From positions 1 to 64,000 of the forward strand of contig LLEY01000067.1 of NCBI GenBank assembly GCA_001414485.1: DNA of 64,000 bases. The letters are read 5' to 3'. This stretch comes from Calycina herbarum (taxonomy: Eukaryota > Ascomycota > Leotiomycetes > Helotiales > Pezizellaceae). Positions 43,490 to 57,249 of the stretch are shown here, in pieces; the first letter of the stretch is position 1, and every line of letters begins with the position of its first letter. Both the position numbers and the translations under genes were made by a program. The notes beneath the pieces are model-generated. The model made no database searches. It saw only the letters and a program-made list of their open reading frames with translations, and was not told where the DNA came from.

Positions 43490-46400
43490 CTTTAAGTATC
43501 TATTATAAAGTAAGATCGCTAATATATCAGCTATCTCTTCTACTCTAAAAACAACTCTACCTAAGCCAGCTGTAGCTATCGTAGCTATACTAGTTACTAC
43601 TCTTCGTATAAAAGTAAAACTTCCGATTCTAAAGCTATTCGACGGCTTACTAGAGAAGCTAGCTAAGTTTCTTATAAAAGCTTCTATATACTTAAACTTT
43701 TATATAGCCTAGTTTAGAAGCGAAACTAACTAAGTTATATAGTTGTCTACCTGTCTTAAAGAGGTAGCTTATAACTGGTTAGAACTATATTTAGAGGATT
43801 TTTAGAAGAATAAGATAATAGAAAGAAAAGTCTTACTTTAAATATCTAAAAAGATAAGAGACTTGTTTAGGAATGTTTAAGAGTTTAAGATTAGAATAAA
43901 TCAAGCTTTTAAAGATATTAATATAAAGAAGAAAGCGGTTTAAGCTCTATACGTACTTAGATAAAAGAGCTTAGCTACTAAATATACTTTATAATTTTAG
44001 TAGTATTCTATATAAATAGAATAGAATAACAAAGTACTACGTAAATAATTCTATCGTAGTCTAAAGAACAGTGTTAAAAATAAACTCGTATAAGAGGATT
44101 TTTCTAATACTTTAAATAAATTAACTAATAACGTAATTAAAATTAATAACTAAAACTATAAACAAAGCCTAGAAAAAAAGAGTAGTTATAGACATCGATA
44201 TAGAAAAAGTAGAAAGAAGAACTATAAGAATTCTATAGAAATCGACGCTACTTAGAAATCTTAGGTCTTAAAAAAAGAGACTTAGAGTAAAAACCTACTA
44301 AAGAGAGAGCTTTCCTAGCAAGAGCGAAATCGTTAACACGAGTAGAACTTATATTATAACTATAGCCTCTCTAGCTATAGAGTAAATAAGTATAGTAAGA
44401 AGAAAGACTCTAAAGAGAAGAAATAAGCTAATACTACTATTTAGAAAGAAGTAGCTTTACTAGAAAGAATTAAACTTATAGACGAAGAACTCGAAGCTAG
44501 AGAATATAGTATATAGATTAAAACAGATACCTTAGATATAATAGTAGACGCTATATACCTATAGCTAAATAAAGGAATTAAGTTATAAGTTAGTAAATCA
44601 TAGGATACTAATAATAGTAGGAATCTACTTCTTAAAGAATATTATAATATATAGTCGGAAATAGAATATAAATTACCTCTTTAAGTAGAATACGAATTAC
44701 TACTATTAATAAGTTTATTAGAGTTATTAGAATCGGAATCCGATTTGTTAAAGATAGATCTAAGAATATATAAGCCTAAATAAGACGAGATATAGGTATT
44801 TATTAGAACCTTTAAAAGAGGAAATAGATAGATATATATAGAAAACTAGAAACCTGATTTTTAGAGCTTATATTCTATCTAAGGAATTAACTTAATAGTT
44901 TTAACTATTTATATAATAATTCGAAACGAATAAGACCGAGTAATTATAGTTAGTCTTATTACTAAAAAAGAAACTATTAAGTTAAAGAAACTTAAATACG
45001 ATCTAGAATAGAATAAGCTATCTATTTAGTCTAATATAGAAAGATATATAGATAGTCGTAGACCTCTAAGAAGAAACTAGTTTATAGTAATAGTAGAGTC
45101 TTAAAGACTTTATAGGATATCTAAAGCCTAGTTTCTTAGGTACGATACCTAATTATAAGAAAGTAATACTAGAAATAGAAGGCTAATATACTATCGTCGC
45201 TATAGTTAGAAAAGTCGAGGTAATATTTTAGGAATTTAAAACTAGGAAGTTATTTAGTATAATCTTTTAAGAAATAAATAAATATAATATTAACTAGGAA
45301 ACGGAAATAGTATAAAAAGAACTCTACTATATAATAAACAAAGAGTTAAATACTACCTCTAGAGAAAATTAGTTAGTAATAACTACGAAGATATAAGGAA
45401 AAGAACTCCGAGTTATAATTAACTCTAAAGTAATAGATAATTTTCTTTCTCTAATAGCTCTAAAAAAGCTAAACGTTCTAATTAAAGATATAAAGCTATA
45501 TTACCTAAGAGTAGTTAATAGAATAGATATTATATACTAGGACAGAATTATTAATTAGTAAATTATTCTAATAAAAGTTAATATTAAAGAACACTACTTA
45601 GATATATAATTCGATATTATTAAAATAGAGAGTAAGGAAGTAATACTTAGTATAATTTAGCTTTAAGAATATAATCTAGATATTAACTAAAAGGCTTAAA
45701 TAATAATCTTTAGTTAATATAATTATATAGGTTTATAATTATAACTATAAGACTAGAACGAGGTTAGCGCTACCTCTTCTAATACGCTAGAACACCTTAC
45801 CTAGAGTTCTCTATAGATTAGTAGAATAGCTAATAATAAAATACCTATATAGTATAGAGAATTTAAAGCTTTGTTCGAAAACCTAGAAGACTTACGAGTC
45901 TTACTAGAATATCGCTTATATAATTATAAGATTAAGATAAAAGAGAGTTATTATCTCTTAAAGCAGAAGCTTTAGTTATATAACTAGAAAAGTCTTTAAA
46001 GAATAGAAAGTTATATAAAGAAAGGTATTAAGAAAGAGTATATTAGAAAATCTAAGTTACTAATTACTTTAAATATACTTATTATTAAGAAAAAAGACAA
46101 CCTAGATAGAAGAGTATATATTAATTACTAAGAAGTAAATTATACTATAGTTAAAGACGCTTACCTACTACTAGCTAGCTAATACTTATAAGATAAGTTA
46201 GATAAGATAGTACGATTTACGAAACTAGATTAATAAAACACTTATAGACTTATATAAATAAAAGTTAGAGATAAATAGAAAATAGTATTCGTCTTACTAT
46301 TAAGTCTTTATAAATATATAGTTATACTATTTAGACTATATAATATACTAGCTATATATTAGAGATAGAATTATAATATTTTAAGAGATCTTCTAGGAAT

Positions 46401-49273
46401 AATAGTAATCTATTATCTAGATAATATTCTAATCTTCTTAGAAAAAGAAGAGGAATATAAGAGATATATTAGAGAAGTTTTACAACGACTTATAAAAGTG
46501 AACTCTTAATTAAAACTCTTAAAATACGAGTTTAGAGTAACTTAAACACTTTTCCTAGAATAGGTATTTAGCTTAGAGAAAATAGAGATAGATCTAGTAA
46601 AGATCTAGGATATCTTAAACTAGAAGTTACTAGAGAATATTAAAGATATATAGTTCTTTCTTAGATTTATAAATTTTTACTATCTGTTTATCTAAGACTA
46701 TATAAAGATTACTAAACTAATGTTAATACTAGTAAAGAAGGCTATTAAGTTTATTTAGAATAAATAGACTAAGAACGCTTTCTAAAGAATTAAAGTAAGA
46801 TTTATAGAAAAGCCTATTCTATATAATTTTAATATAGATAAACCTAGTATAATTAAAACAGACGTCTTAGATATAGTAGTAGATATAATTTACTTATAAC
46901 TAAATAATAAAGGAAAACTTATATTTATTATATATTATTTTAAAACATTTAACCTAGTATAATAAAACTATAGTATCTTTAATAAGGAATTACTTACTAT
47001 TATATTAGCTTTAGAATACTAGAGAATCTATTTATAACTAGTAAAATACTAAGTTACAGTTTTATCTAACTATAAGAACCTTAAAACGTTTATAATAACT
47101 AAGGAACTTATAACTAGATAGTTAGCTAGATAGTTAGAGATATTAGAAGGTTTTAATATTATTATTCGATATATATAGAGAATATTAAATACTTAAGCTA
47201 ATACTCTTAGCTAGAAACCTAGATATAAAGAAGATAAGAAGTATAAGAAAATTACGATTTTAAAAACTCTTAAAAATAGAGATCTAGCTCTAATAGTTTA
47301 TAAGGTTATAGTTCTAGAGAAAATCGACCTCTAGAGAAATAAAATCTAGTATACTTAAGAAAAGAAACAACCTTAGGTACTTTAAGAAGAAAGAAACCTA
47401 GTATAGAAAATAGATATTAATATATACTATTTATAAGAAGAATAGAACTATAAAGATAGATATAAGAAAGGAAAGCTTTAGCTTCTTAAATTATACGTAA
47501 AAGAATTTATTTAGAAATACTATATAGTACTAGTATATAGTTATTAGAGAATTCGTAGAACTCTTTAGTAGATAAAATAATACTACTATATTAATCGATT
47601 ATCTATAATAGTTAAAGAAGTAATAATAGAATATAATACCTATACTAGGAATAAGGCTTTCTACTATACTTCTTATAAATAGATAAATACTACTCTAATA
47701 CTATAAGTACCTTAGAGATTAGTATCTTAGGATTTTATTATTAAATTACTAAAATCTAAAGACCTAATAATAGAAGTTAAGTATAACTCGATCCTAGTTA
47801 TTATAAAACGACTTATAAAGTATATAATTCTAATACTATATATAGAATCAAGTATAGCTAAGGAATTAGCATTTATATTTCTTAAAGAAGTAGTCTTAAG
47901 ATATAAAGTATCTAAAGAAATACTCTTAAATAGAGATAAACTCTTTATCTCTAAATTTTAGATCGCTCTTATAAAACAGTTAGATATAAAAAGGAAGCTT
48001 TCTATAGCTTTTTACTCTTAGATAAATAGAGGAAATAAATATATAAATTAAGTAGTTAAAACATACCTTCGTTATTATATAAACTACTAGTAAAATAACT
48101 AGGTAGAACTACTGTCTTTAGTATAATTTGCTTATAATAGCTTAGTAATAGAAATAACACTTATTACGCTATTCTATACTAATTTTAGATATAAACTAAT
48201 AGTGTATTAAGAACCGCTATCTACGACTATCGATAATCAGCTTACTTATATTTAGGTCTTAAAAATTAAAAGTCTATATAAAGAACTTATAGAGGATTTG
48301 TAGTTCGTAGCTGAAAGAAACACGTACTACTATAATAAACGACGTAGTTAGAAGCTAATACTAAAAGAGAGAGATAAAGTCTACTTAATATAAAAAAATA
48401 TTAATACGAAAAGACTAAGTAATAAATTAGACTATAAAAAACTTAGACTATTTAAAATCAAACGTGTTAAAAGACCTTTAAATTATAAACTAGCGTTACT
48501 AAGAACTATAAACATCTACCTAGTATTCTATATATCTCTACTTAAACTAGTACTACTAGAAGTACTACTAGCTCTATATACGGAAATCTAACTAGTAGAC
48601 TCGAACACCGAGTATAAGGTTAAGAGAATTCTTAACTATAAACTTATTAGAGAACGAGTTAAATATTTAATTAAATAGTTAGATTACTTATACTTAGAGA
48701 ATACTTAGAAACTAAAGAAGAGTCTTATCTATTACTTAGAGGAACTTTAGAAATTCTACTAACGAAACCTAGAGCTGCCTAGAATTTAAGACCTAGGTTA
48801 GATAGAGAAATATTATTAGAAAGTATCTATTTAATAAAGAGAGCTATTTTAAAAGTAGGAAACTAGGAAGACGAGGACTCGACGGAAGGACTCGAAGAAG
48901 AAGGACTCGGAGGAGTAATAAGAGAACGTTTACGTATTAGCCTAAAGAAAAACCGATATATAGGTTTCAGAGCCTAGAAGAGGAAACGACGAGATAGCTA
49001 GAACTATTATAGGATCTTTTCAACCGAATATACTTAGAATATTAAGAGGATTTAGAAAGTTCTAGAAAGCAACGATAAGACTGTTTTCGATAAAAAGAAT
49101 AAGTCTTCGCTAGATACTATATAGATTCGATTTATATAGTAAGAGCTAGACGCTCTTTCTGTTTAGTATAAGAAGAAGATATATTTATATATAAAGGAAG
49201 GTTATTAACCTTCTAATAATATTCTTTTAATTATATATTAGTACAGAGACACGCTAATCTAAGAAGAGGATAG

Positions 49274-49733
49274 TATTATAAATTATATACTAGTACGTAA
49301 CTAGTAAAAGTCTAGGCGCTCTAATAGGATAAGTACTATTAGAACCTAGAAGAGGAAAGAAGGATTAAATATATTAGATATATAATCTATAGATCTTATT
49401 ATAGTTATATTATATAACTTAGTTAGAAGCAGTTAGGTAATAGAGTCTAGTTTCTAAGAGCTCTGGAATTAGAGTCGGACTCTATATTTAGAACTTCTAC
49501 TAAGCAGGACTCTAAACATAAACGAAAGGTTCTATATAAGACTAGTACGTCTGCTATTAAATAGGAGCTTCGTACTTAACTTTAGTTATTAATCTTATTA
49601 TCTTATTTAATATCTTTGATATAAGTAACGAGTTTACTTCTAAGTAAACAACCTAGTATATCTCTACTTCTTACTTATATACTAACTCTCGAGACTTAGC
49701 TACTTTTGTTTAGTCTGTTTAAGTTTCGTTATA
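49274..49733 (+). repeat. 3' LTR of copy A
   Basis: 460 bp partner of 43028-43489, differing mainly by C/T and G/A transitions. Confidence 0.8.
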
Positions 49734-51356
49734 TCTAGGTTAGCTTAGTATATTCTTTCTATTTTACTAGTAGTTTACTAGTACGTCCTCGTTCTCTATA
49801 TTTATTAAGAATCGCTTCTACTATATATTCCTAGTCGTCTTTGAGGATTTCTAGTCTAGGTTAATCGTCGTCTTAAACTTAACTTAGTAGTAGGTCGTTT
49901 AAGACTAGTTATAGAAGCTAGAAGTAGAATACGTTATAGATTCTAAGAGTAGTATCTAAGCGATAACTATACGTTCTAATTACTTCTAGTACTATATATT
50001 TAGCCTACTTCGTATTAAGCTTCTTTAACTTCCTTATTATACGAACGTTTTATAGATTTAGCTAGACTTTATCTCTAACTTTGAAGCTTAGCACTTATTA
50101 TCTTCTTTTGTTTATAACGTCTTCTATCGTTTACTATATAGTAGCTATTACCGACTATGTCTATTTCTATACTTCTTTAAGCTTTTATATAATTATATTA
50201 GCTTTTTAAATTAGCGATCGTAGTATAGCTTCGTTTAAGAGTTTATACTAGATATCTAGAGACTCGGCGTAATATTCGTATTTAAGAAAGAAAGAGCTTA
50301 CTTTCGTAGCTAATACTATTTAGTTATTAATCGCTAATTTCGTAAATAGCAGTAGTTCTTCCTAGTCGTCTTAAGTGTAATCTATAAACATTCGTAGATA
50401 GATTTCTACTATCTAGTTTATTCGTTCTATAGATCTGTCTGTTTCTAGATAAAAAGCAGTAGAAAGCCTTTATATAATTCCTAAGAGAGAATATACTCTT
50501 ATCTAAAGATAGCCTACGAACTACGTTTCTTAATCTAATACTATTGCTTTTAGTAGATAGTGCTTTTAATAGAAGGTTTAAACGAACTATCTAGCGACCG
50601 TTTTAGACGTAATATTCTTAAGACTATTATAGATTATTCCTTTTCCTAGCCTATCTATAATTATAACTATGTTTATATATCTATTACTTTCTAGTAACTC
50701 GACTATAAAGTCTATTAAAATTTTACTCTAGATTCAGTTTAGAACTAGTAAAGGCTTTAGGAATCCTTACTATACGTCTCTCTAAGCTTTATTCCTTCTA
50801 TAAGTATTATAGTTTTATATAAACCTTCGAACGTCTTATAATATCTAGAGCTAGAAGTATTATTATAAGAGGATCTAGACTATACTTTCTCGTTTAAGGT
50901 AACTATAGAGCTTTAAATCGTATATAGACTAGATTATCTTTATATATAGTTCTTTGTTATTTAGAACCTATAACTAGTCTTTAAACTTTAGCTTTCCTTC
51001 GTTTATAAGCGTATATTTAGACATCGATATCTTAAGCTTTAAGCTAGTAGAGAACATTCTTTTGTCTTATTATATAGCGTCTTTTATTACTCGAAGGTTA
51101 GCGTCTACTTCTTTAGTTATTGTCTAGAGTTCTTAGAGAGTCCTTTTATTATCTAAGACTGTCTTTTACGTCTATATAGCTTCTTACGTCTATACTAGGT
51201 TTGCTTTTATAATTCCTAGAATCTGTTCTTCTTTGTTTATAAACTTAAGAAGTTACTTTATATAATAATCGATTCGTTCGTCTATAGTATTATCTAGTAT
51301 ATCTTATTCTCGTTATAAAAGAGTGTCTACTTAAATATTATTCTTCTCTTTAATAT

Positions 51357-51421
51357 AACGTAGTATACTAGAACCTCGGATACTCTAAGACCTCGGACAC
51401 TTTTCCTTACTCTACTACCTA
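51357..51421 (+). repeat. left terminal inverted repeat of the Fot1-like element
   Basis: Matches the reverse complement of 53459-53519, with differences that are mostly transitions. Confidence 0.7.
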
Positions 51422-53509
51422 GATATAAGATTAAATCACTATAATATATAATATTCACTTAAACTACTCGAAATCTAATAAAATAATTATATCTATAGCT
51501 TTATAACACGTTCGTATATTATAACTACTCTTTCTATAAGTTCTATAACGTTGAATAGTCGATTATCTCTTATTTTAATTACTCTTCCTAGAATACTTAT
51601 TCTTTTATACTTACTCCTTAGTATCCCGCTAAGCTATTATCTCTATACCTTTAGCTAATATAGCTACTATCTTAAAAATAGAGGTTAGCGAGCTTTCTTA
51701 ATAATATATAATACGATTTTTAACTAAAGTTGTTTACGAAAGAGCGTTAGTTAGATTATAAGATATCTAGGAGACTTAAGAGTTAGTATAGGCTAATAGA
51801 GTGCTTAGAGGTATTAGAATCTATAACTTAATATCTAGCTTAGAGATTATAGCCTAAGGATCTAGAGATACTAGACTAGCTCTACGGAACCTAGCTTTAG
51901 CGTTTTAGGTTATAATTAACTAATTATAAGCTATATAAAAGACTATAAAGAATTCGACCTTAGTAATATTAATTTATATAAGCTTTAATAAAGGTCTTAA
52001 TTTAACGTCTATATATACGTTTAAGAGTATTAAAACATCTAATATCGAGTAGCTAGGTTAAATAAGATAAATAAGAAAGTAGATAAAGAAGAATTATATT
52101 ATTAGCTTTATAATACTCTTAAAATATATATAATAGCTCTCTATAAATATATCAAAAGAGATACTTATAGAATAGTACTTATATTCGAAGAAAACTAAAC
52201 TAAAGAGAGAAGAGAAGAGTTAGTACACTCTGTCTCTATTTATATATACTAAGCGAGACTTCGGCTAAAGCTCGGTAAGACATAATAGCTACACGTGCTA
52301 GCTATATATAACTCGATTAGTATAACTTATACGTAAGTGAATCGAGTATATATAACTAGAGCTGTTATAATATAGCTGATTTATAGCTTTTATATCTATC
52401 TAGTACTAATATTCGATATAGCCTATATACGCGACCGCTAGTATATTTATCGAAGTATTCTAGCTATTTAAAACCTGTCTTATTATTAGTCTATCTATTA
52501 CTTATCAGCTTTATAACCTAATTATATAGTAGGCTACTCTTAGTATACTAACTAGTAAGGTAGTTTTTTACTTTAACTACTAAAAATAGTAGTATACTCG
52601 AACCCTCTCTATTAATATATATAATTACTATAGTTTATTCTCGATTACTAAGTTAAACAGCTTTACCTCTACTACGTCGATCCGCGTATATAATAACTAT
52701 AGCAGAGCTAATTATATCTATTATAAAGCCGGTCTTATTAAAGTTCTAAAAGTCGTAGTTTTAAATACTATATTTCGCTTATATATTCTCTACTAGCTAG
52801 AACTATACTCTAATAAGCTCGAGATCTTCGTATAAGACTCTTTAAAAGTCGTAAACGCGATTAAAACACGTCTTTAACTCTAGACGTCGTTATATAAAGC
52901 GTTAAGCCTAGTTCTTTCTAACGCGTTATCCTCTATATAACTCTAGTATATAATTTACTATATCTTCTATACTAGCTAACCGAGGCCTAAATCCTCTTAT
53001 ATCTAGATTAAATATATAATAGACGTGCTTTAGATAAGACTTAGAATAAATAATACTCTATTCTTAGAATAAAAGATAAGAAGAGTAGAAGAGCTCGAGA
53101 GAACCGAGAACTAAATACAAGTTATCCGCGCTAGTGCGTACGCTAGTACTACCGTGTATCTAAGCGAATATATAGTATCTAGCCTTTGTAACTATAACTG
53201 TTATAAAATATATATTAAATAATTATTTCCTTCTCTAGTTTAGTTAACTTATAACTTACTAGTCGACGTTTACTAAGAGTTGTATAGCTGCTTATTCTAT
53301 TAGAAAGCGTAGATTTAGGTACTTTATATATCTTAGTAGTAACGCGACTACTAAGTTTTTTTGTTATTCGAATAGCTTCGATAGCTAAGATAATTCATAC
53401 TTCTTAGAATTAGGTTTCTATTACTAATTATTAAGAATTTATATATTAAGGTTAGAAGGTAGTAGAGTAAGAAAAAGTATCTAAGGTTCTAGAGTGTTCG
53501 AGGTTCTAG
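51368..53509 (-). mobile_element. Fot1/pogo-like DNA transposon nested in copy B
   Basis: 2142 bp with inverted ends of about 55 bp (CTAGAACCTCG, then a second AACCT block and CTTACTCTACTACCT) and TA at each border. The minus-strand interior keeps a recognisable Fot1-type transposase core: FNKTGFIIDIIS (from NETGF), YADRRSRGKAV, then FLVVKVKNYL and a KTGFKQLEYFDKYT block. RIP has put stops throughout. The RNase H frame of copy B continues on both sides. Confidence 0.7.
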
Positions 53510-53519
53510 TATACTATAT
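53459..53519 (-). repeat. right terminal inverted repeat of the Fot1-like element
   Basis: Inverse of 51357-51421. Confidence 0.7.
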
Positions 53520-56500
53520 TATATAATTATAAAGTTATACTTCGAGAAAGCTAGAGACTATTATAAAGTACTTAAGACTCTTATAGTCTATTTAAATCTT
53601 AAAGCTATCTACGTTTTATAACTCGGGATCCTAAGCTTCTAAGTACTATATAATAGCTAGTATCTCTTTATCGTAGATCTCGTAGTTATATTTAGTAGAT
53701 AAGTTCTTCTTTAAAAAGAAGATATAGAGCTATAAGAGTTCTTCGTCGTTATATTATATAAGCGCGCTACTAATATACTAGCTAGAAGAGTCTATTTCTA
53801 TAATCGTTTATCTTTCGTACTTAAATCGTATAAGAGCTAGAGCTATAGTAAATATATACTTTAGTTATTTAAAGACGTCTTAATATTCGTTCGTCTACGT
53901 AAACATATATTCCTTATAAGTAAGTTCTATAAGAGGTCTTATAATATTAGAATAATCTTTAATAAAGTTTTAGTAGAAGTTTATAAAGCTAAGAAAGCTT
54001 TATATAGCTTTAACTATTATAGATACTTTCTAGTTAAGAATCGCCTTTATCTTTTCTAGATCTATTTCTACCTCTAAGTTAATATTAAAGATAAACCTTA
54101 GATACTTTATATATATAACTAAGAATTCGTATTTATTAATATTAAGAAAGAGTTCTATGTTTTTAAGCTTCTTTAGAATAAGCTTAACTTATTCTTTATA
54201 TTCTTTAAGAGTTCTATTTATAAAGATTAGAATATCGTCTACGTAAGCGGAGTAGAAGTCGTCTAGGTATTTTTGTAGCGTCTAGTTAATATATCTTTAG
54301 AACGTACTTAGTATATTTATAAGTCTAAAAGAGGTAACTATCTATTTATATAATCTATATCTTATATAAAAAGCTGTTTTCTATTTATCTTCTTTTATAA
54401 TCTAGATTTAGTAAAAAGCTTAGCTTATATTAAGTTTTATATACTGTTTTACCTTTCTAGCTTATTATAAGCTTTTATAGATTAAAGAAAGTAGATACTA
54501 GTCCTTTCGTATAACCTTATTTAAAGCGTAGTAATCGATATAGAACTATAGACCTTCTTCTAGCTTTCGTACGAAGAGTATATAAGCAGTAGTAGAAGAG
54601 GTACTAACTCGAATCTAGCCGTTGTCTATATACTCTATAAGCGTTCTTCGAAGAATAAGAAGTTTATTAGAAGATATATTATAAAGTAGTTTCTAAAGAA
54701 CTATAGCTTCCTTTCTATCTTCTTTCGTAAGTTTAATCTAGTAGTCTATTCTATCGTCTTATAAAGAAGACACTTTATCTAAGTCTTTTAGGCTAAAAGC
54801 GCTAAGATAATCCTAGAACTATAGTAGTAGCTTTGTTTAAGAATCTGTCTTCGTCTTCTTTATCTTCTTAAGAGCTTTCGCGATATCTTATAAGCTAGCT
54901 AAGAATACTTATATATTTTAATAAGACTTATTTATTATTATCTAAAAGGCTTTAATAGAGACAGGCTAGCAATCTAAGAAGTCTATATAGTAGTTAGCTT
55001 CTAGTCTTTTAGCTTAATTTCGTATAAGTGTATTTATTAAAGAAATAAGATATTCTAAAGTAGAACTGTTAATTTAAGCGTCTTACTTAATAATCTAGAG
55101 AAGTCCTAGAATTATATTATATAATTCTAAGCGAGGAATAATATAGAGAAACGACCTAGCTTTATAGTATCTGTTAATATCTAAAGAGACAGCGGTAACT
55201 TCTATTACTATATTATCTAAGAAGGTATTAAAGCTAGAGAGCTCTTAAGAGAAGATAGAAATATACTAAAGGTTATTCTAGGTAGTAAAGAAGGAGCTAA
55301 CAAGTCTATATAATAAATATCTAGAGTTAAGAAGAGTCTTTATAAAACATTCTTTATTAACTAACGTAGAAACTAAAAACAGAGGACTATCTATAGACTT
55401 CTCTTAGAACTTAATCTATTCTTCTACTACTTCCTTTAAAACCTTCTTCTGCTTTTAACAGCGTCTTTTACTAGAAGCTATTCTTTTTCTAAATCGTTAG
55501 AGTTAGAGACTTCTACGATTCTTCCTTTTCCTTTAACGTCTTCTTTCTAGACAGGAGCTACCTAGACCTTCTTTATTATCTATTTTATCTTCGTCTTATA
55601 GTTCTAGACTCGGTATCCTTCGAGTCTATATCTTAGGCAGAGGCCTAAGCTTCTTCTTTTAGTAAGGACTTTATCTAAGCTCTATCGTAGTTCCTTTAGT
55701 TAAGTAGAGAAGACTGCTATAGTAGGTTTCTAGTCTATTATATTATATAAGAAACTGTTCTTAGATTTATACGTAGTTCTAGCTCTAGGCAAAATCGTTT
55801 AAGGCTTCTTCGTTTACTAAGAGGTAAGATTAGTAACTTTGTTTAGCTAATTAGTAATTATTTATAATTGTTTATAGTACCTATTATAGGTACTGTCTTC
55901 TTAGATACTAACAGTTATAGTAATTAGCTTTATACTAAGAGTAGCCTTTAAGTAACCCTTCTTAATTACGTCGTCTTATCTCTAGCTAGAAGCTTCTAGG
56001 ATTAGCCGATCGAATTCGTTAAGGAATTTACTAAAAGGTCGTTGGTTTTACTTCGTTTAGTTAATCTAGCTAAGCGCTTTTTACTATAGCCGAGGGTTAT
56101 AGAACGCTATACGAAGCTATTCTAAAAGTTCTATAACTATAAACTTATTCTCTAAGTAAGTATATTCTATCTTAGGAAAAATCCTTATAGCTACGTCTTC
56201 TAAGAGCCTTCTAAAGACGTACTAGACTCTTTCCTTCTCTTATCTAATCGACGGACCGTCGATTTCTAGCTTCGCTTATAAAAGGCCTTCGAATTAAGAA
56301 AAGAGATTAGTTATACTTCTATTATATCTTTCTAGGTATAGAAGGTAGTATTTTAGCTTATAATTAGTATTTATAACTATTACTAGTATCGAGGTAGATA
56401 TAGACGTAGGTTATAGAAGGTTAGAAGAAGAAAGTCTTCTTTTAAGCTTTATAAGAGCTTCTTCTTAATAGCTAGAAAAGTTAGCTATTAATTAGTTCTA

Positions 56501-56619
56501 ACTTTTAGTAAGAAGCTATATCTCTCGCTACTACTAGTTGAACATGTCTATCAACTACTACGGAGGTCCTTATATAGGTTCTTATACGTCTGCTAAGTTT
56601 ATATCCTCTATTATATTTA

Positions 56620-56780
56620 TAGTCGTCTATTATATACTTTAGACTTGTCGTGTTTATAGCCGCCGCTTATATACTTAAGGCTTTCGTATAAAACCGTATA
56701 TTTCGGTATTTATAGCCGCTACTAATATACTTAAGACTATTATATAAAACTGTATATTTCCGTATAAGACCTTATCTCTT
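56620..56780. repeat. tandem repeat, about 56-bp unit
   Basis: TTTATAGCCG recurs at 56653 and 56709, followed in both cases by TATACTTAAG and a TATAAAAC-GTATATTTC block; a weaker copy precedes. Probably part of the untranslated leader or LTR of copy B. Confidence 0.55.
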
Positions 56781-57049
56781 AACTATAAAGGATTTTCGTA
56801 CTTATATCGTATATATAAGAAAGGTTCGTAGGATCTACTATATATAGTTCGTTCGACGTGCTCTTATAAGTAAATATAAGAGAGAATAAGTTAATTCTAA
56901 TATTATAGGCCGAATATAAAGAGGTTAATAGATAAGGTTGTCTTTATTCTAAGAAGAATTAACTAAAAAGAGAAGGCTATTCTACGTAGAAGGAAAGAGG
57001 TCTTATATCTCTTACTTCGAGGTTTCTTAGTAAGTATAAGCTATAAGGC

Positions 57050-57190
57050 TTTCGTTACTAAGGTGATTACTAAGGTAGTATATCTTAAGCTCTCGTTATA
57101 GATCGGTGAGGTAATTACTAAGTAAGGTAATTATAAGTAAGGTAATTGCTATAAGGTAATTACTAAGGTTGTTACGTTAGGTTATATAAG
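57050..57190. repeat. short imperfect repeat AAGGTAATTACT
   Basis: Five or more imperfect, irregularly spaced copies of AAGGTAATTA/ACTAAG, in a stretch of unclear origin between copies B and C. Confidence 0.5.
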
Positions 57191-57249
57191 GTCACGTGTT
57201 TATACGAAGGTCGGTAGACCGAGTACTCTTCGGGTATAAACCGTTATAT

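Larger units (their letters stand above)
43028..49733 (+). mobile_element. Ty3/Gypsy LTR retrotransposon copy A, RIP-degraded
   Basis: 6706 bp with two LTRs and a TCTAG duplication. Plus-strand order, read through many stops: gag (about 43630-44100), protease remnant (about 45420), reverse transcriptase (about 46150-46700, with YYLDNIL where YxDD is expected), RNase H (about 46850-47200), integrase (about 47450-48250) and chromodomain (about 48600-48780, ending in ELQKFYQRN-like sequence). The order protease-RT-RH-IN-chromodomain defines chromovirus-type Gypsy elements. Nearly all stops are TAG/TAA where CAG/CAA is expected, so it cannot move by itself. Confidence 0.85.
49734..56540 (-). mobile_element. 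Gypsy copy B, main body, carrying nested elements
   Basis: Minus-strand pol remnant: gag-like region (about 55400-56500), reverse transcriptase with YVDDIL intact at about 54228-54245, RNase H around 53520-53800 continuing at 51300-51356 beyond a nested transposon, integrase and linker (about 49900-51300), and chromodomain start (VEAILNKYRERGR, 49740-49830). Copy A interrupts the chromodomain; a Fot1-like element interrupts RNase H. Heavily RIP-degraded. 5' boundary approximate and no LTR pair found. Confidence 0.65.
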